Of a stretch of DNA of 64,000 nucleotides, positions 1 to 6,398 are shown piece by piece. Positions within the stretch are counted from its first letter, which is position 1; the number at the start of each line of letters is the position of its first letter. This stretch comes from Prevotella sp. (GTDB taxonomy: Bacteria > Bacteroidota > Bacteroidia > Bacteroidales > Bacteroidaceae). Under the pieces are notes generated by a model. It was not told the DNA's origin, made no database searches, and saw only the letters and a list, made by a program, of their open reading frames with translations. Both the position numbers and the translations under genes were made by a program. Location of the stretch: positions 1-64,000 of the forward strand of contig JAEETD010000005.1 in NCBI GenBank assembly GCA_016290175.1, read 5' to 3'.

Positions 1-436
1 AGGCCATGTAGTTACGCTCTTCGTCGTATTTTGCTTCCAGTTGCAGGCAGTTGCGCTTCTCGCCGCTGTTACCCTCAGGACTCCAGTATCTCAGTTGCCA
101 CGTCCCCGTGAATTTGCCGCTCAGTTCAAAGTCCTCCCAGTCGGTGTATTGCTCCTTACCGTCGATGGTGACGAGTTTGCGCGTCTGCCATTTACGCATT
201 CCCGTCAGTGTGCCGTCAGCCTGAAACGTCAGCCGCTCGAAGTAGCGCTGTCGCTCTCCGATTTTCTCGTAGTACCACGTTCCCACAATAATCGGCCCGT
301 ACTGCTCATTCAGTTGCACGGTCTTCTCGTGCGCCTCAGGATCGGCATATCTTGGTTCGTCGCTACCGCAAGAGGCGAGGGAGAGCATGGCAGCGGTCAT
401 CACGAGGATATTCCTCCAGAGTTTCATTGTTTTCAT
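1..436 (-). CDS. Lipoprotein, lipocalin-like (partial, copy 1)
   Basis: The gene runs off the left edge of the window, so only the N-terminal 145 codons are present. The N-terminus is a signal peptide ending in a lipobox of the LASC type, so the product should be a lipid-anchored envelope protein. The body contains a GTWYYE-type segment typical of small lipocalin-like beta-barrel lipoproteins; that fold is inferred, not proven. Without any gap it aligns to the complete gene at 1926-2361, with about 25 mismatches in 436 bases, so the two are recent paralogues. A -7 box TAACTTTG lies on the minus strand at 528-535. Function unknown. Confidence 0.75.
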   Translation of the reverse strand, partial: MKTMKLWRNILVMTAAMLSLASCGSDEPRYADPEAHEKTVQLNEQYGPIIVGTWYYEKIGERQRYFERLTFQADGTLTGMRKWQTRKLVTIDGKEQYTDWEDFELSGKFTGTWQLRYWSPEGNSGEKRNCLQLEAKYDEERNYMA

Positions 437-527
437 TTCGATATTTGTTGTTAATGTTTCTGTCTATATAAACGCCGTGAAGCGGAAATCCTGCATCGTC
501 GGACGTTAAATTTTGCAATTTTGCCCG

Positions 528-535
528 CAAAGTTA
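528..535 (-). promoter_or_regulatory. -7 promoter box, TAACTTTG
   Basis: A Bacteroidota-type -7 element reads TAACTTTG on the minus strand, about 90 bases before the ATG of the copy-1 lipoprotein. No clear -33 TTTG was found. Confidence 0.45.
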
Positions 536-553
536 CGGAAAAAGGATGAAAAG

Positions 554-589
554 ACCCTCGGTGAGACCCAAAATGTGGGTGCCGAGGGT
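554..589. repeat. Nested hairpin
   Basis: Outer arms ACCCTCGG (554-561) and CCGAGGGT (582-589) pair perfectly. Inner arms ACCCA (566-570) and TGGGT (576-580) also pair. The right arm belongs to the 31-bp repeat shared with 4397-4427, where the left arm is absent. It could act as a terminator or be a REP-like unit. Confidence 0.6.
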
Positions 590-610
590 GCATTTCTGAA
601 ACTAGTTTCA
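580..610. repeat. 31-bp dispersed repeat, copy A
   Basis: Identical over 31 bases to 4397-4427. It ends in the perfect palindrome TGAAACTAGTTTCA (597-610). Both copies are intergenic. Confidence 0.8.
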
Positions 611-677
611 TAAATAGGGGTCAGTCCTAAAGCCCTGTTGAAAACCATAATGTGGTCATGTCATTCTCTAATTGGGG

Positions 678-914
678 TCATATCGGTCTCATATCGAAGT
701 CATATTCCTTCATCAGCTCATACAGATACGCGGGGCTTTGCACGTAGAGTTCCCCTTCCTCGTCCTGCAGGGCTGTCATCAGTGGTGAGTTATACACGCG
801 CTCCATCGCCTCCTCGATGCTGCAGCCCGTGTCCTCCATCACGTATTTCACCAACTCGCTCAGGACGTAGTCGGTGAGATAGGTCGCTATCTGATGATGA
901 TTGGGCTGGTTCAT
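678..914 (-). CDS. Small acidic protein of the DUF3990 module
   Basis: A 78-aa acidic protein, third in a tightly packed operon. Its ATG overlaps the TGA of the DUF3990 gene (ATGA), which indicates translational coupling. It is predicted mainly helical, with a C-terminal pattern SPAYLYELMKEYDFD that I associate with small proteins beside DUF3990 genes. No transmembrane segment or signal peptide is visible. By position it could be an antitoxin or immunity partner for the ADP-ribosyltransferase-like protein; this is inference. Confidence 0.65.
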   Translation of the reverse strand: MNQPNHHQIATYLTDYVLSELVKYVMEDTGCSIEEAMERVYNSPLMTALQDEEGELYVQSPAYLYELMKEYDFDMRPI

Positions 915-1399
915 ACGGTTTCGACGTTGGTTTTGCGGAGGAAGCGTACGGCGCGCTCGGTTCCGAAGTAATACTGCTGGTCGAGGTAACGATCCTGAAG
1001 CAGACGTGCGGCCTCCTCGGGCGAGTAGATGCCCTCGCGATAGTTGGTCAGCTGGAGTACCACGCCGTCGTTGGCTATCGGCCCAATGACGATGTCGTAG
1101 TCGTGGACGGGCTCAGCGTTCTTCCTGTCGCGGTTGGCATCCACGAAGAGCAGCCACTCCACGCATGCCTTTTCGGGAAAGATCTTCACTTTCAGGTCCG
1201 ACGTCAGCGCCGCTTCGTCCAGTTCGTAGGTAATCAGTGTCGGTACGCCGCCGAAGAGCCGCGCCCTCTTCTGTGCCATGCGAATGGCGGTCGGGCGATC
1301 GGGCGTTGCGTAAAAGCCGTGACCGAAATCCTTGTATCGCAGGCCTATCTTGAGGCTGATGCGCTCGAAGTCAGCGTTGGTGCCGTGATAGAGTGTCAT
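911..1399 (-). CDS. DUF3990 protein, ADP-ribosyltransferase-like
   Basis: A 162-aa cytoplasmic protein. It opens with YHGTN, continues with DFGHGFYATPD near residues 26-36 and has a central VIGPIANDG stretch. These are hallmarks of DUF3990, a family with resemblance to the ADP-ribosyltransferase fold (the YHG and GFY elements would line the NAD pocket). Many such small ART-fold proteins are toxins or effectors, but I see no direct proof of activity here. It overlaps the upstream DUF3791 gene and the downstream small gene by four bases each (ATGA), so all three are probably translated as one unit. Confidence 0.75.
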   Translation of the reverse strand: MTLYHGTNADFERISLKIGLRYKDFGHGFYATPDRPTAIRMAQKRARLFGGVPTLITYELDEAALTSDLKVKIFPEKACVEWLLFVDANRDRKNAEPVHDYDIVIGPIANDGVVLQLTNYREGIYSPEEAARLLQDRYLDQQYYFGTERAVRFLRKTNVETV

Positions 1400-1611
1400 G
1401 CCAGTGTCCCCCCGTTCTTTTGACAGATGATGAGCACGTCGTCAATCGTCTCGTCCATCGACTGCAGGTGTTCCACGTCGTAAAACTCGATGAGGAATGC
1501 CAGCCCCTTATGCTCATGCAGGTAGCGGAAGGCCGCCTGCCGCGTCATATCGAAGCGCCGCCCGAAAGCCTGGATGCAGGCCGTAAGGAATGGTATCTCG
1601 TACTTGCTCAT
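1396..1611 (-). CDS. DUF3791 protein, putative antitoxin partner
   Basis: A 71-aa protein beginning MSKYEIPFLTACI. The pattern FGRRFDMTRQAAFRYL, then FLIEFYDVEH, then DDVLIICQ matches DUF3791, which is habitually encoded next to DUF3990. An upstream ATG at 1653 is possible, but the codons between contain the -7 promoter box, so the start at 1611 (with AAAAGAT just before it) is preferred. It is first in the three-gene module. A role as antitoxin or DNA-binding regulator is inferred from context only. Confidence 0.75.
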   Translation of the reverse strand: MSKYEIPFLTACIQAFGRRFDMTRQAAFRYLHEHKGLAFLIEFYDVEHLQSMDETIDDVLIICQKNGGTLA

Positions 1612-1640
1612 ATCTTTTCCCGTATTACGAATTGCGTTGG

Positions 1641-1648
1641 CAAAGATA
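1641..1648 (-). promoter_or_regulatory. -7 promoter box, TATCTTTG
   Basis: TATCTTTG on the minus strand, 30 bases before the chosen start of the DUF3791 gene. Its presence argues against the longer reading frame that starts at 1653. Confidence 0.55.
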
Positions 1649-1803
1649 CGCATTTATTTCCACATACGTGCTAATTTGCCAGCAGTTTTACAAATAATTA
1701 GCGAAAAACGAGCGAAAGACAATACTATCCTACGACTTGCCGAGGCGCTCGACCTCTGGATTCCCGCTGACGCGCCTACCCATAGCCTTTCGCTTGCTAC
1801 CTT

Positions 1804-2361
1804 TCAGAACTCCAGCTCTTTATCCCCACGTTTGAAGTTCATCCAGCCGTCTGCGTCTTTGACGTAATAGCCTTGGATGCGGAGGGTTGTTGCGTCGGCA
1901 TATGCGAAGGTGGCAACGTATGAATAGGCCATGTAGTTACGCTCTTCGTCGTATTTTGCTTCCAGTTGCAGGCAGTTGCGCTTCTCGCCGCTGTTACCCT
2001 CAGGACTCCAGTATCTCAGTTGCCACGTCCCCGTGAATTTGCCGCTCAGTTCCACATTCTCCCAGTCGGTGTATTGCTCATTCCCGTCAATGGTGACGAG
2101 TTTACGCGTCTGCCACTTGCGCATTCCCGTCAGTGTGCCATCGGCCTGAAACGTCAGCCGCTCGAAGTAACGCTGCGTGTCGCTGATGTTCTCGTAGTAC
2201 CACGTTCCGACAATAATCGGCCCGTATTGCTCATTCAGTTGCACGGTCTTCTCGTGCGCCTCAGGGTCGGCATATCTTGGTTCGTCGCTGCCGCAAGAGG
2301 CGAGGGAGAGCATGGCAGCGGTCATCACGAGGATATTCCTCCAGAGTTTCATTGTCTTCAT
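1804..2361 (-). CDS. Lipoprotein, lipocalin-like (copy 2)
   Basis: A complete 185-aa gene. It has an N-terminal signal peptide with lipobox LASC (Cys about residue 23) and then a soluble domain with GTWYYE, a LTFQADGTLTG strand pair and a C-terminal GYYVKDADGW. The pattern resembles lipocalin-like lipoproteins of Bacteroidota, which are common and mostly uncharacterised. It is about 94% identical at DNA level to the truncated gene at 1-436. It lies 19 bases downstream of the restored stop of the frameshifted peptidase gene, so it probably belongs to the TlpA-peptidase operon. Confidence 0.8.
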   Translation of the reverse strand: MKTMKLWRNILVMTAAMLSLASCGSDEPRYADPEAHEKTVQLNEQYGPIIVGTWYYENISDTQRYFERLTFQADGTLTGMRKWQTRKLVTIDGNEQYTDWENVELSGKFTGTWQLRYWSPEGNSGEKRNCLQLEAKYDEERNYMAYSYVATFAYADATTLRIQGYYVKDADGWMNFKRGDKELEF

Positions 2362-2380
2362 TTCAATATTTGTTGTTAAA

Positions 2381-3543
2381 TTAGTGTGTCGCCTGATACC
2401 ACTTTGTGTCCTTCAATCCAACGGAGCGGGTGTTGTGGCTGGGGGCTGAGGTGGTAATGCCTGAATAGGCGCGGATGTCGTTGAAGCCATTCATAGCAGA
2501 ATAATATTGGAGGTGTGCGCCTTGTAGGGAACAGTCGCTTCCAGTTGGCGGTTGAAGGCATCGAGCAGGCTCTGGTCGGTGCAGAGATGGGCGATGTAGT
2601 CGCCGAGATCGTAGAACAGCGGGGGATCGTAGCCGTCCATCCGTTGCACGTCGGCCAACAGGGAGTAGTCAAATTCCTGCGTCTGGTTAATGTTCCTCAC
2701 AATCGCGGCCAGCGCGTCGAGTTCGCGGCAGTCGGTCACGGCGATGGTACCGCAGGGCGTAGCATAATGACTGTAGAAGTCGAGGAAGGTCTGGCAGAGG
2801 GCGGCGTAATCGACGGTGCCGACGAGGTGGCGGGTGCAGTGATGGTAGGGGAAACCGTAAATCATGATTTCCGTCGGACAGCTGATGAGATAGTCGGTCA
2901 CGTCCTTGAGGTCGTAGGCGGCTTCGACGGACGACATGAAGCAGTCGTCGAACATGATATACTCCATCCGCATCCCCGCGTCGCCAATGGCATCGGCCAA
3001 CGTCGTGGTCTCAATCTGATATTCACTTGTCCAGCCGCCGAACCACCGCGTCTGCGGTACATCGTCACGCTGGAAGTGGTATTGGCTCCGTGTGCGGCTC
3101 ATGCTGACGGGGAGCCAGCCCATGCCATGACAGCCTACGATGAGCGAGTAGCGGCGGGCGGAGGTGATGGTCCGCACATCGTTGAGCATCGTCGTGATGT
3201 TCTCGCGCTGCGTGAAGTCGGGCTGGTTGTAGATCATCAGCGTGTCGCGGACGCATTGGTTCTGTTCTTTTCGTAGTTCTATTACATTAGCCCTTTCCGT
3301 AGTTGATGAAATGCAGACGATGACGCGCTCGTTTTTCAGCAGTCCGCCTTTGATGGCGGTCTCGAAGTCCGCAATATTCTGCTCAAAGTACGGCGTCATA
3401 TTCGTTGACCACGGCATGAAGAAGATGACCGTCTGCTCCGTCGGTTCATCAATCGACTCATCTTCGTCATCGTGGCAAGCCGTCAGCAGGAATGTTGCCG
3501 ACAGCATGGCCAGCAGGAGCAGAAACCGTCTGTAGTGTTTCAT
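2381..3543 (-). pseudogene. Clostripain (C11) lipoprotein peptidase, frameshifted
   Basis: The open frame (2491-3543) encodes 350 aa: signal peptide with lipobox LTAC (Cys23), then a peptidase C11 domain. The catalytic His is in GCHGMGW (about His139) and the catalytic Cys in FDDCFMSS (about Cys201). The frame stops at 2491. A second frame continues directly with YYSAMNGFNDIRAYSGITT and ends DTKWYQATH at 2381, which looks like the natural C-terminus of this family. A one-base loss near 2500-2508 explains both. The active-site part is intact, so a shortened protein may still fold; a sequencing error is the other explanation. The start overlaps the TlpA stop by four bases. Confidence 0.75.
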
Positions 3544-4310
3544 TCCGCCTCGGCCTCCTTGATTTTCGCTAACAGTTCGGCACGCTTCGTCTCGTTAGTG
3601 CCATGGACGGCGTGGCGGACAATACCCTTTTTATCGACGACGATGGTGAGCGGGAAGCCCTCATAGCCAATCCATGCCATCATGTCCTTTGCCTCGACAA
3701 GGTGCGTCCATGTGAAGTGATGCTTGTCGGTGATCTTGCGGGCCGTCTCGACATCGTGGTAGGTGGCCGAGAAGAACATTACGCCGGGCAGTTGCTCCTT
3801 CCACTCCGAGAGGATAGGCATTTCTGCACGGCAGGGACCGCAGCCGGAGTACCAGAGGTTAATCACCATGACGCGCCCTCGGACACTGTCGTTCGTCCAC
3901 GTGCGCCCATCCATATCCTTTTCCGAGAACTGCGGGAACGGCTCACCCTCCTTTGGCGAATACCATGTACCGTCGGCCTTCACGCCAGCCTGTGTCAGCG
4001 AGGTCATCGTGGCCATCATATTGAGGCCGTTCAGGAACTGGTCGGCGTTGTGAACCTGTTCGCGGGGAATGGCCTTGCGGATGAGCGACTTGGGCAGTGT
4101 GGCGTTGACGTTGATGACGGTGACGCTGTTACCCTCCTTGTCCTTCAGCCGCGACATGGTCTTCTCGCCATCAGGCAACTGAGGCATCTCGCGGAAGAAA
4201 TAGCCGTTGGAGAGAAATTTCGGAATGACCGTGTCGATGCGTTCTTCCTGTGCCTGCCCCGCCATTGTGACAAGGAAGGACAAAATGGTGATGATAGTTT
4301 TCTTGCTCAT
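3540..4310 (-). CDS. TlpA-like thioredoxin family protein
   Basis: A 256-aa secreted protein starting MSKKTIITILSF. It has a signal peptide to about residue 21, an N-terminal region of unknown fold, and a thioredoxin domain with the redox motif CGPC (about residues 157-160) inside the context NLWYSGCGPCRAEMP. This is the pattern of AhpC/TSA-TlpA periplasmic disulfide oxidoreductases. A start 51 bases upstream is open, but the -7 box TAACTTTG (4335-4342) would then be inside the gene, so 4310 is preferred. It is first in an operon with the C11 peptidase and probably the lipoprotein. Confidence 0.85.
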   Translation of the reverse strand: MSKKTIITILSFLVTMAGQAQEERIDTVIPKFLSNGYFFREMPQLPDGEKTMSRLKDKEGNSVTVINVNATLPKSLIRKAIPREQVHNADQFLNGLNMMATMTSLTQAGVKADGTWYSPKEGEPFPQFSEKDMDGRTWTNDSVRGRVMVINLWYSGCGPCRAEMPILSEWKEQLPGVMFFSATYHDVETARKITDKHHFTWTHLVEAKDMMAWIGYEGFPLTIVVDKKGIVRHAVHGTNETKRAELLAKIKEAEAE

Positions 4311-4334
4311 ATTCGTTTTTGAAGATTTAAACTG

Positions 4335-4342
4335 CAAAGTTA
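4335..4342 (-). promoter_or_regulatory. -7 promoter box, TAACTTTG
   Basis: TAACTTTG on the minus strand, 24 bases before the TlpA-like start. No -33 TTTG at the usual spacing. Confidence 0.45.
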
Positions 4343-4396
4343 CAAAGAATCGGGCGTACAAGCATTCAGCAAAGTATAAAAAAGCATAAAATCGAC

Positions 4397-4427
4397 TGCC
4401 GAGGGTGCATTTCTGAAACTAGTTTCA
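4397..4427. repeat. 31-bp dispersed repeat, copy B
   Basis: Exact copy of 580-610, ending in the palindrome TGAAACTAGTTTCA (4414-4427). It begins the repeat-rich gap upstream of the TlpA operon. Confidence 0.8.
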
Positions 4428-4475
4428 GAGTTTTGCAATAACCAGCCTTATTTGAGTGGAGGTCACCTTTGTGTC

Positions 4476-4541
4476 GTTCAGATAGTCTCAACGAGTTGTT
4501 CAGATAATTTGAACGAGTCATTCAGATAATCCCTTTACCCC
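4476..4541. repeat. 22-bp tandem array with inverted partner
   Basis: Units begin at 4476, 4498 and 4520, exactly 22 bases apart, each with the core TTCAGATA and, in the first two, ACGAGT. An inverted copy GATTATCTGAAC lies at 4548-4559, so the third unit can pair with it. Confidence 0.75.
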
Positions 4542-4614
4542 CTAAGAGATTATCTGAACGAGTCAAAGAGACTATTCGAATGAAGTGTCGAGACTATCTA
4601 AACAGATGAATCTA

Positions 4615-4744
4615 TACACAGATAACAGATAACACAGATAATTTTATAAACTTCTCGCGTACCGTGTGAACATTATTATACGTGCGAGCGCGCGCAGTAC
4701 GCGTAAAATCATAGAAATTATCTGTGTTATCTGTCATCTGTGTA
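4615..4744. repeat. 130-bp element with 30-bp inverted arms
   Basis: Left arm 4615-4644 and right arm 4715-4744 are reverse complements with one mismatch, built of repeated ACAGATAA/ATCTGTGT words. Between them a second dyad, CGCGTAC (4656-4662) with GTACGCG (4697-4703), is nested. A long cruciform or RNA hairpin is possible. Confidence 0.8.
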
Positions 4745-4854
4745 CAAACAACATCCATAGTCAAAGAACACAAGTGCAAAGATACAACATTTTTTGCCGA
4801 AATCCAAATTATTTTCCAACTTTTCGTATCCCGCCCATTTTTTCTCCTCAATTA

Positions 4855-4886
4855 TTTGGCAGTATCAGAAATAATCCTTACCTTTG
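4855..4886 (+). promoter_or_regulatory. Promoter TTTG-N20-TACCTTTG
   Basis: A full Bacteroidota promoter: TTTG (4855-4858), 20 bases, TACCTTTG (4879-4886). It lies 36 bases before the ATG of the 46-aa gene and fixes the start of that operon. Confidence 0.75.
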
Positions 4887-4921
4887 CCACCGGATTATTA
4901 ATATCTTAACTTTTTATCGAT

Positions 4922-5062
4922 ATGGAAACAACAAAAAAGAAAAGAACCCGCGAAGAGGTGAGAGCTGCATTCCGGGAAACAATGAGAAGGAAAAAAGAGT
5001 GGCTTGAAGAAAGCACGAAACAACTTGAATTGTTGAACCATCAGGGGTTCTTTAATTACTAA
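4922..5062 (+). CDS. Small basic/charged 46-aa protein
   Basis: ATG at 4922 opens a 46-codon frame ending TAA at 5062. The product is very rich in Lys, Arg and Glu and predicted as one helix (EEVRAAFRETMRRKKEWLEE). It lies behind a complete promoter and 29 bases before the next gene, so I take it as real. No family recognised. It may be a partner or regulator of the following DUF6169-like protein. Confidence 0.6.
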   Translation: METTKKKRTREEVRAAFRETMRRKKEWLEESTKQLELLNHQGFFNY

Positions 5063-5091
5063 GAATCCCTTTTTAAAAATCCTTATCTACT

Positions 5092-5619
5092 ATGAATACG
5101 CTTAGACTTGATTTCATTAACAAACGTGCACCTTATCTGGTGAAAGAGAACCCTCATGCCGTAAACTCGTATGTCTTTAAGACGGATACAGGCACAGAAT
5201 TCGTTATCAGTTTGCAGGAAAATAGTGCTATTGTTCCGAGTGGAGCCTATGAGTTGGGAATAAACAACCCACATCATGGGCGCTCTCCTCTTGACACAAA
5301 GCTAAAGTATACTATCTTTGCTATTGTTGAAGAGTTCTTTGAACAAAACGGCGACGAAGCAATGCTTTATTTGGCTGAGACCGGCGATGAGAAACAGAGT
5401 TTCAGAAATAGACTGTTCGTAAGATGGTTCAATACGTATGAACAGCGAGACAAATATTTCATCAAGACTGGAGAAGGGAAAATGGACGGTGAAATGAATT
5501 TTCTTGCCATTATCTCTAGAATCACAAATCCCAGATTGGCAGAAATCATTGAAGAATTTGATGAAACCATATCATTCCTCTTTGATCCTGTAGAAGAAAA
5601 AACAGATGAGCAGCCATAG
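5092..5619 (+). CDS. DUF6169-like protein
   Basis: A 175-aa soluble protein with no signal peptide. The N-terminal part has the pattern YVFKTDTGTEFVISL followed by YELGINNP, then a helical segment (YTIFAIVEEFFEQNGDEAMLY), then RNRLFVRWFN. This order matches my memory of the DUF6169 family of Bacteroidota; function unknown. It shares a promoter with the 46-aa gene upstream. The pair is more AT-rich than neighbouring genes, which suggests an accessory unit. The C-terminus is acidic and probably flexible. Confidence 0.6.
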   Translation: MNTLRLDFINKRAPYLVKENPHAVNSYVFKTDTGTEFVISLQENSAIVPSGAYELGINNPHHGRSPLDTKLKYTIFAIVEEFFEQNGDEAMLYLAETGDEKQSFRNRLFVRWFNTYEQRDKYFIKTGEGKMDGEMNFLAIISRITNPRLAEIIEEFDETISFLFDPVEEKTDEQP

Positions 5620-5629
5620 ACTTATATCG

Positions 5630-6208
5630 TTATGACTGGGCGCGGAAGGTGATGTCTTTGCGGATCTTGGAGAGCATCTGCGGGGTGATGCAGAGGAATG
5701 AGGAGATGGCATTGAGGGGAAGATGCTCCACGATGCCAGGACAGCGGTGGAGCAGCAGTTCGTAACGCTCGCGGGCCGTCGCGCGGTGGAAGTCGAGGTA
5801 ACGGGCACGAGCCTGACTCAGCAGATGCTCAGCAATAATAGCGCGCAGTTCCATCATCTCCATGTTCTGACGGAAAAGGTTCATCAATTGTTCGCCGCTG
5901 ACTTGGAACACACGGCTGGGCAGCATCGCCTCTATCGTGGTCTGCGACGGACGCCCGTCGAGGCAACTGGGATAGTCGCCCACAAACTCACCCTCAAATG
6001 AGAACCAGGTGATATGCTCGCGGCTATCGCTAAGACCGCGCGTCACATATTTGAAGCAACCCTCGGCCACGAAGCCAAACCACTGCGACGGCTCACCCTC
6101 GCGCTCCACCTGCTCGTCTTTGCGGTACACCACCATCCTACCCTCCTGCTCGCAGAAATCACGAAGCTCCTGAAGGTCAATACTGTTTATTCCGAATTTC
6201 TGTTCCAT
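5630..6208 (-). CDS. Crp/Fnr family transcription regulator
   Basis: A 192-aa protein starting MEQKFGINSIDLQ. The N-terminal two thirds match a cyclic-nucleotide-binding-like beta-barrel (EREGEPSQWFGFVAEG, SFEGEFVGDYPS), followed by the long dimerisation helix. The C-terminal DNA-binding region ends LNAISSFLCITPQMLSKIRKDI, the shortened helix-turn-helix usual in Bacteroidota members. The ligand cannot be told from sequence. An upstream start at 6238 would place the -7 box inside the gene, so 6208 is used. It converges on the DUF6169-like gene with an 10-base gap. Confidence 0.85.
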   Translation of the reverse strand: MEQKFGINSIDLQELRDFCEQEGRMVVYRKDEQVEREGEPSQWFGFVAEGCFKYVTRGLSDSREHITWFSFEGEFVGDYPSCLDGRPSQTTIEAMLPSRVFQVSGEQLMNLFRQNMEMMELRAIIAEHLLSQARARYLDFHRATARERYELLLHRCPGIVEHLPLNAISSFLCITPQMLSKIRKDITFRAQS

Positions 6209-6218
6209 ATCTTGGCTG

Positions 6219-6226
6219 CAAAGATA
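6219..6226 (-). promoter_or_regulatory. -7 promoter box, TATCTTTG
   Basis: TATCTTTG on the minus strand, 10 bases before the Crp-family ATG. The transcript would have a very short leader. Confidence 0.55.
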
Positions 6227-6332
6227 CAGTATAAACAACGTTTCTGCCCATTTATTACCTTAAAGATACTTAATGTTTTGTATTATTCCGATTCTTTAAC
6301 CTCCGTTTTTGGTGTTTAAAACTCCTTAAAAA

Positions 6333-6360
6333 GCACGGGACGCATCACTGCGTCCCGTGC
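6333..6360 (-). terminator. Rho-independent terminator
   Basis: Perfect 12-bp stem GCACGGGACGCA / TGCGTCCCGTGC with a 4-base loop. On the minus strand it is followed by a T run. It ends the transcript of the sigma/anti-sigma/secreted-protein operon. Confidence 0.9.
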
Positions 6361-6398
6361 TCATTCCCTAGGGGTTACTAATTGTTTTATGAAACTAT

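Larger units (their letters stand above)
437..677. other. Structured intergenic region
   Basis: No convincing gene. On the minus strand it carries the leader and -7 box of the copy-1 lipoprotein gene. It also holds a nested hairpin (554-589) and the first copy of a 31-bp repeat (580-610) that ends in a 14-bp perfect palindrome. The stretch 617-690 contains GGGGTCA twice, faintly like the REP family near 35.5 kb. Confidence 0.6.
4428..4854. other. Repeat-rich intergenic gap, no gene
   Basis: No credible reading frame. The gap holds three 22-bp units (4476-4541) with partial inverted copies at 4548-4559 and 4590-4603. A large inverted repeat follows (4615-4744), and the tail is AT-rich and leads into the promoter at 4855. 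It separates two divergently transcribed operons. Confidence 0.7.

Noticed and set aside
617-690. REP-like sequence with GGGGTCA words
   Set aside because: Only short words match the 33-mer family; arms and spacing are not preserved, so I do not count it as a copy.
4612-4851. 79-codon frame on the minus strand
   Set aside because: It reads through the 130-bp inverted repeat and low-complexity AT sequence; no protein character.
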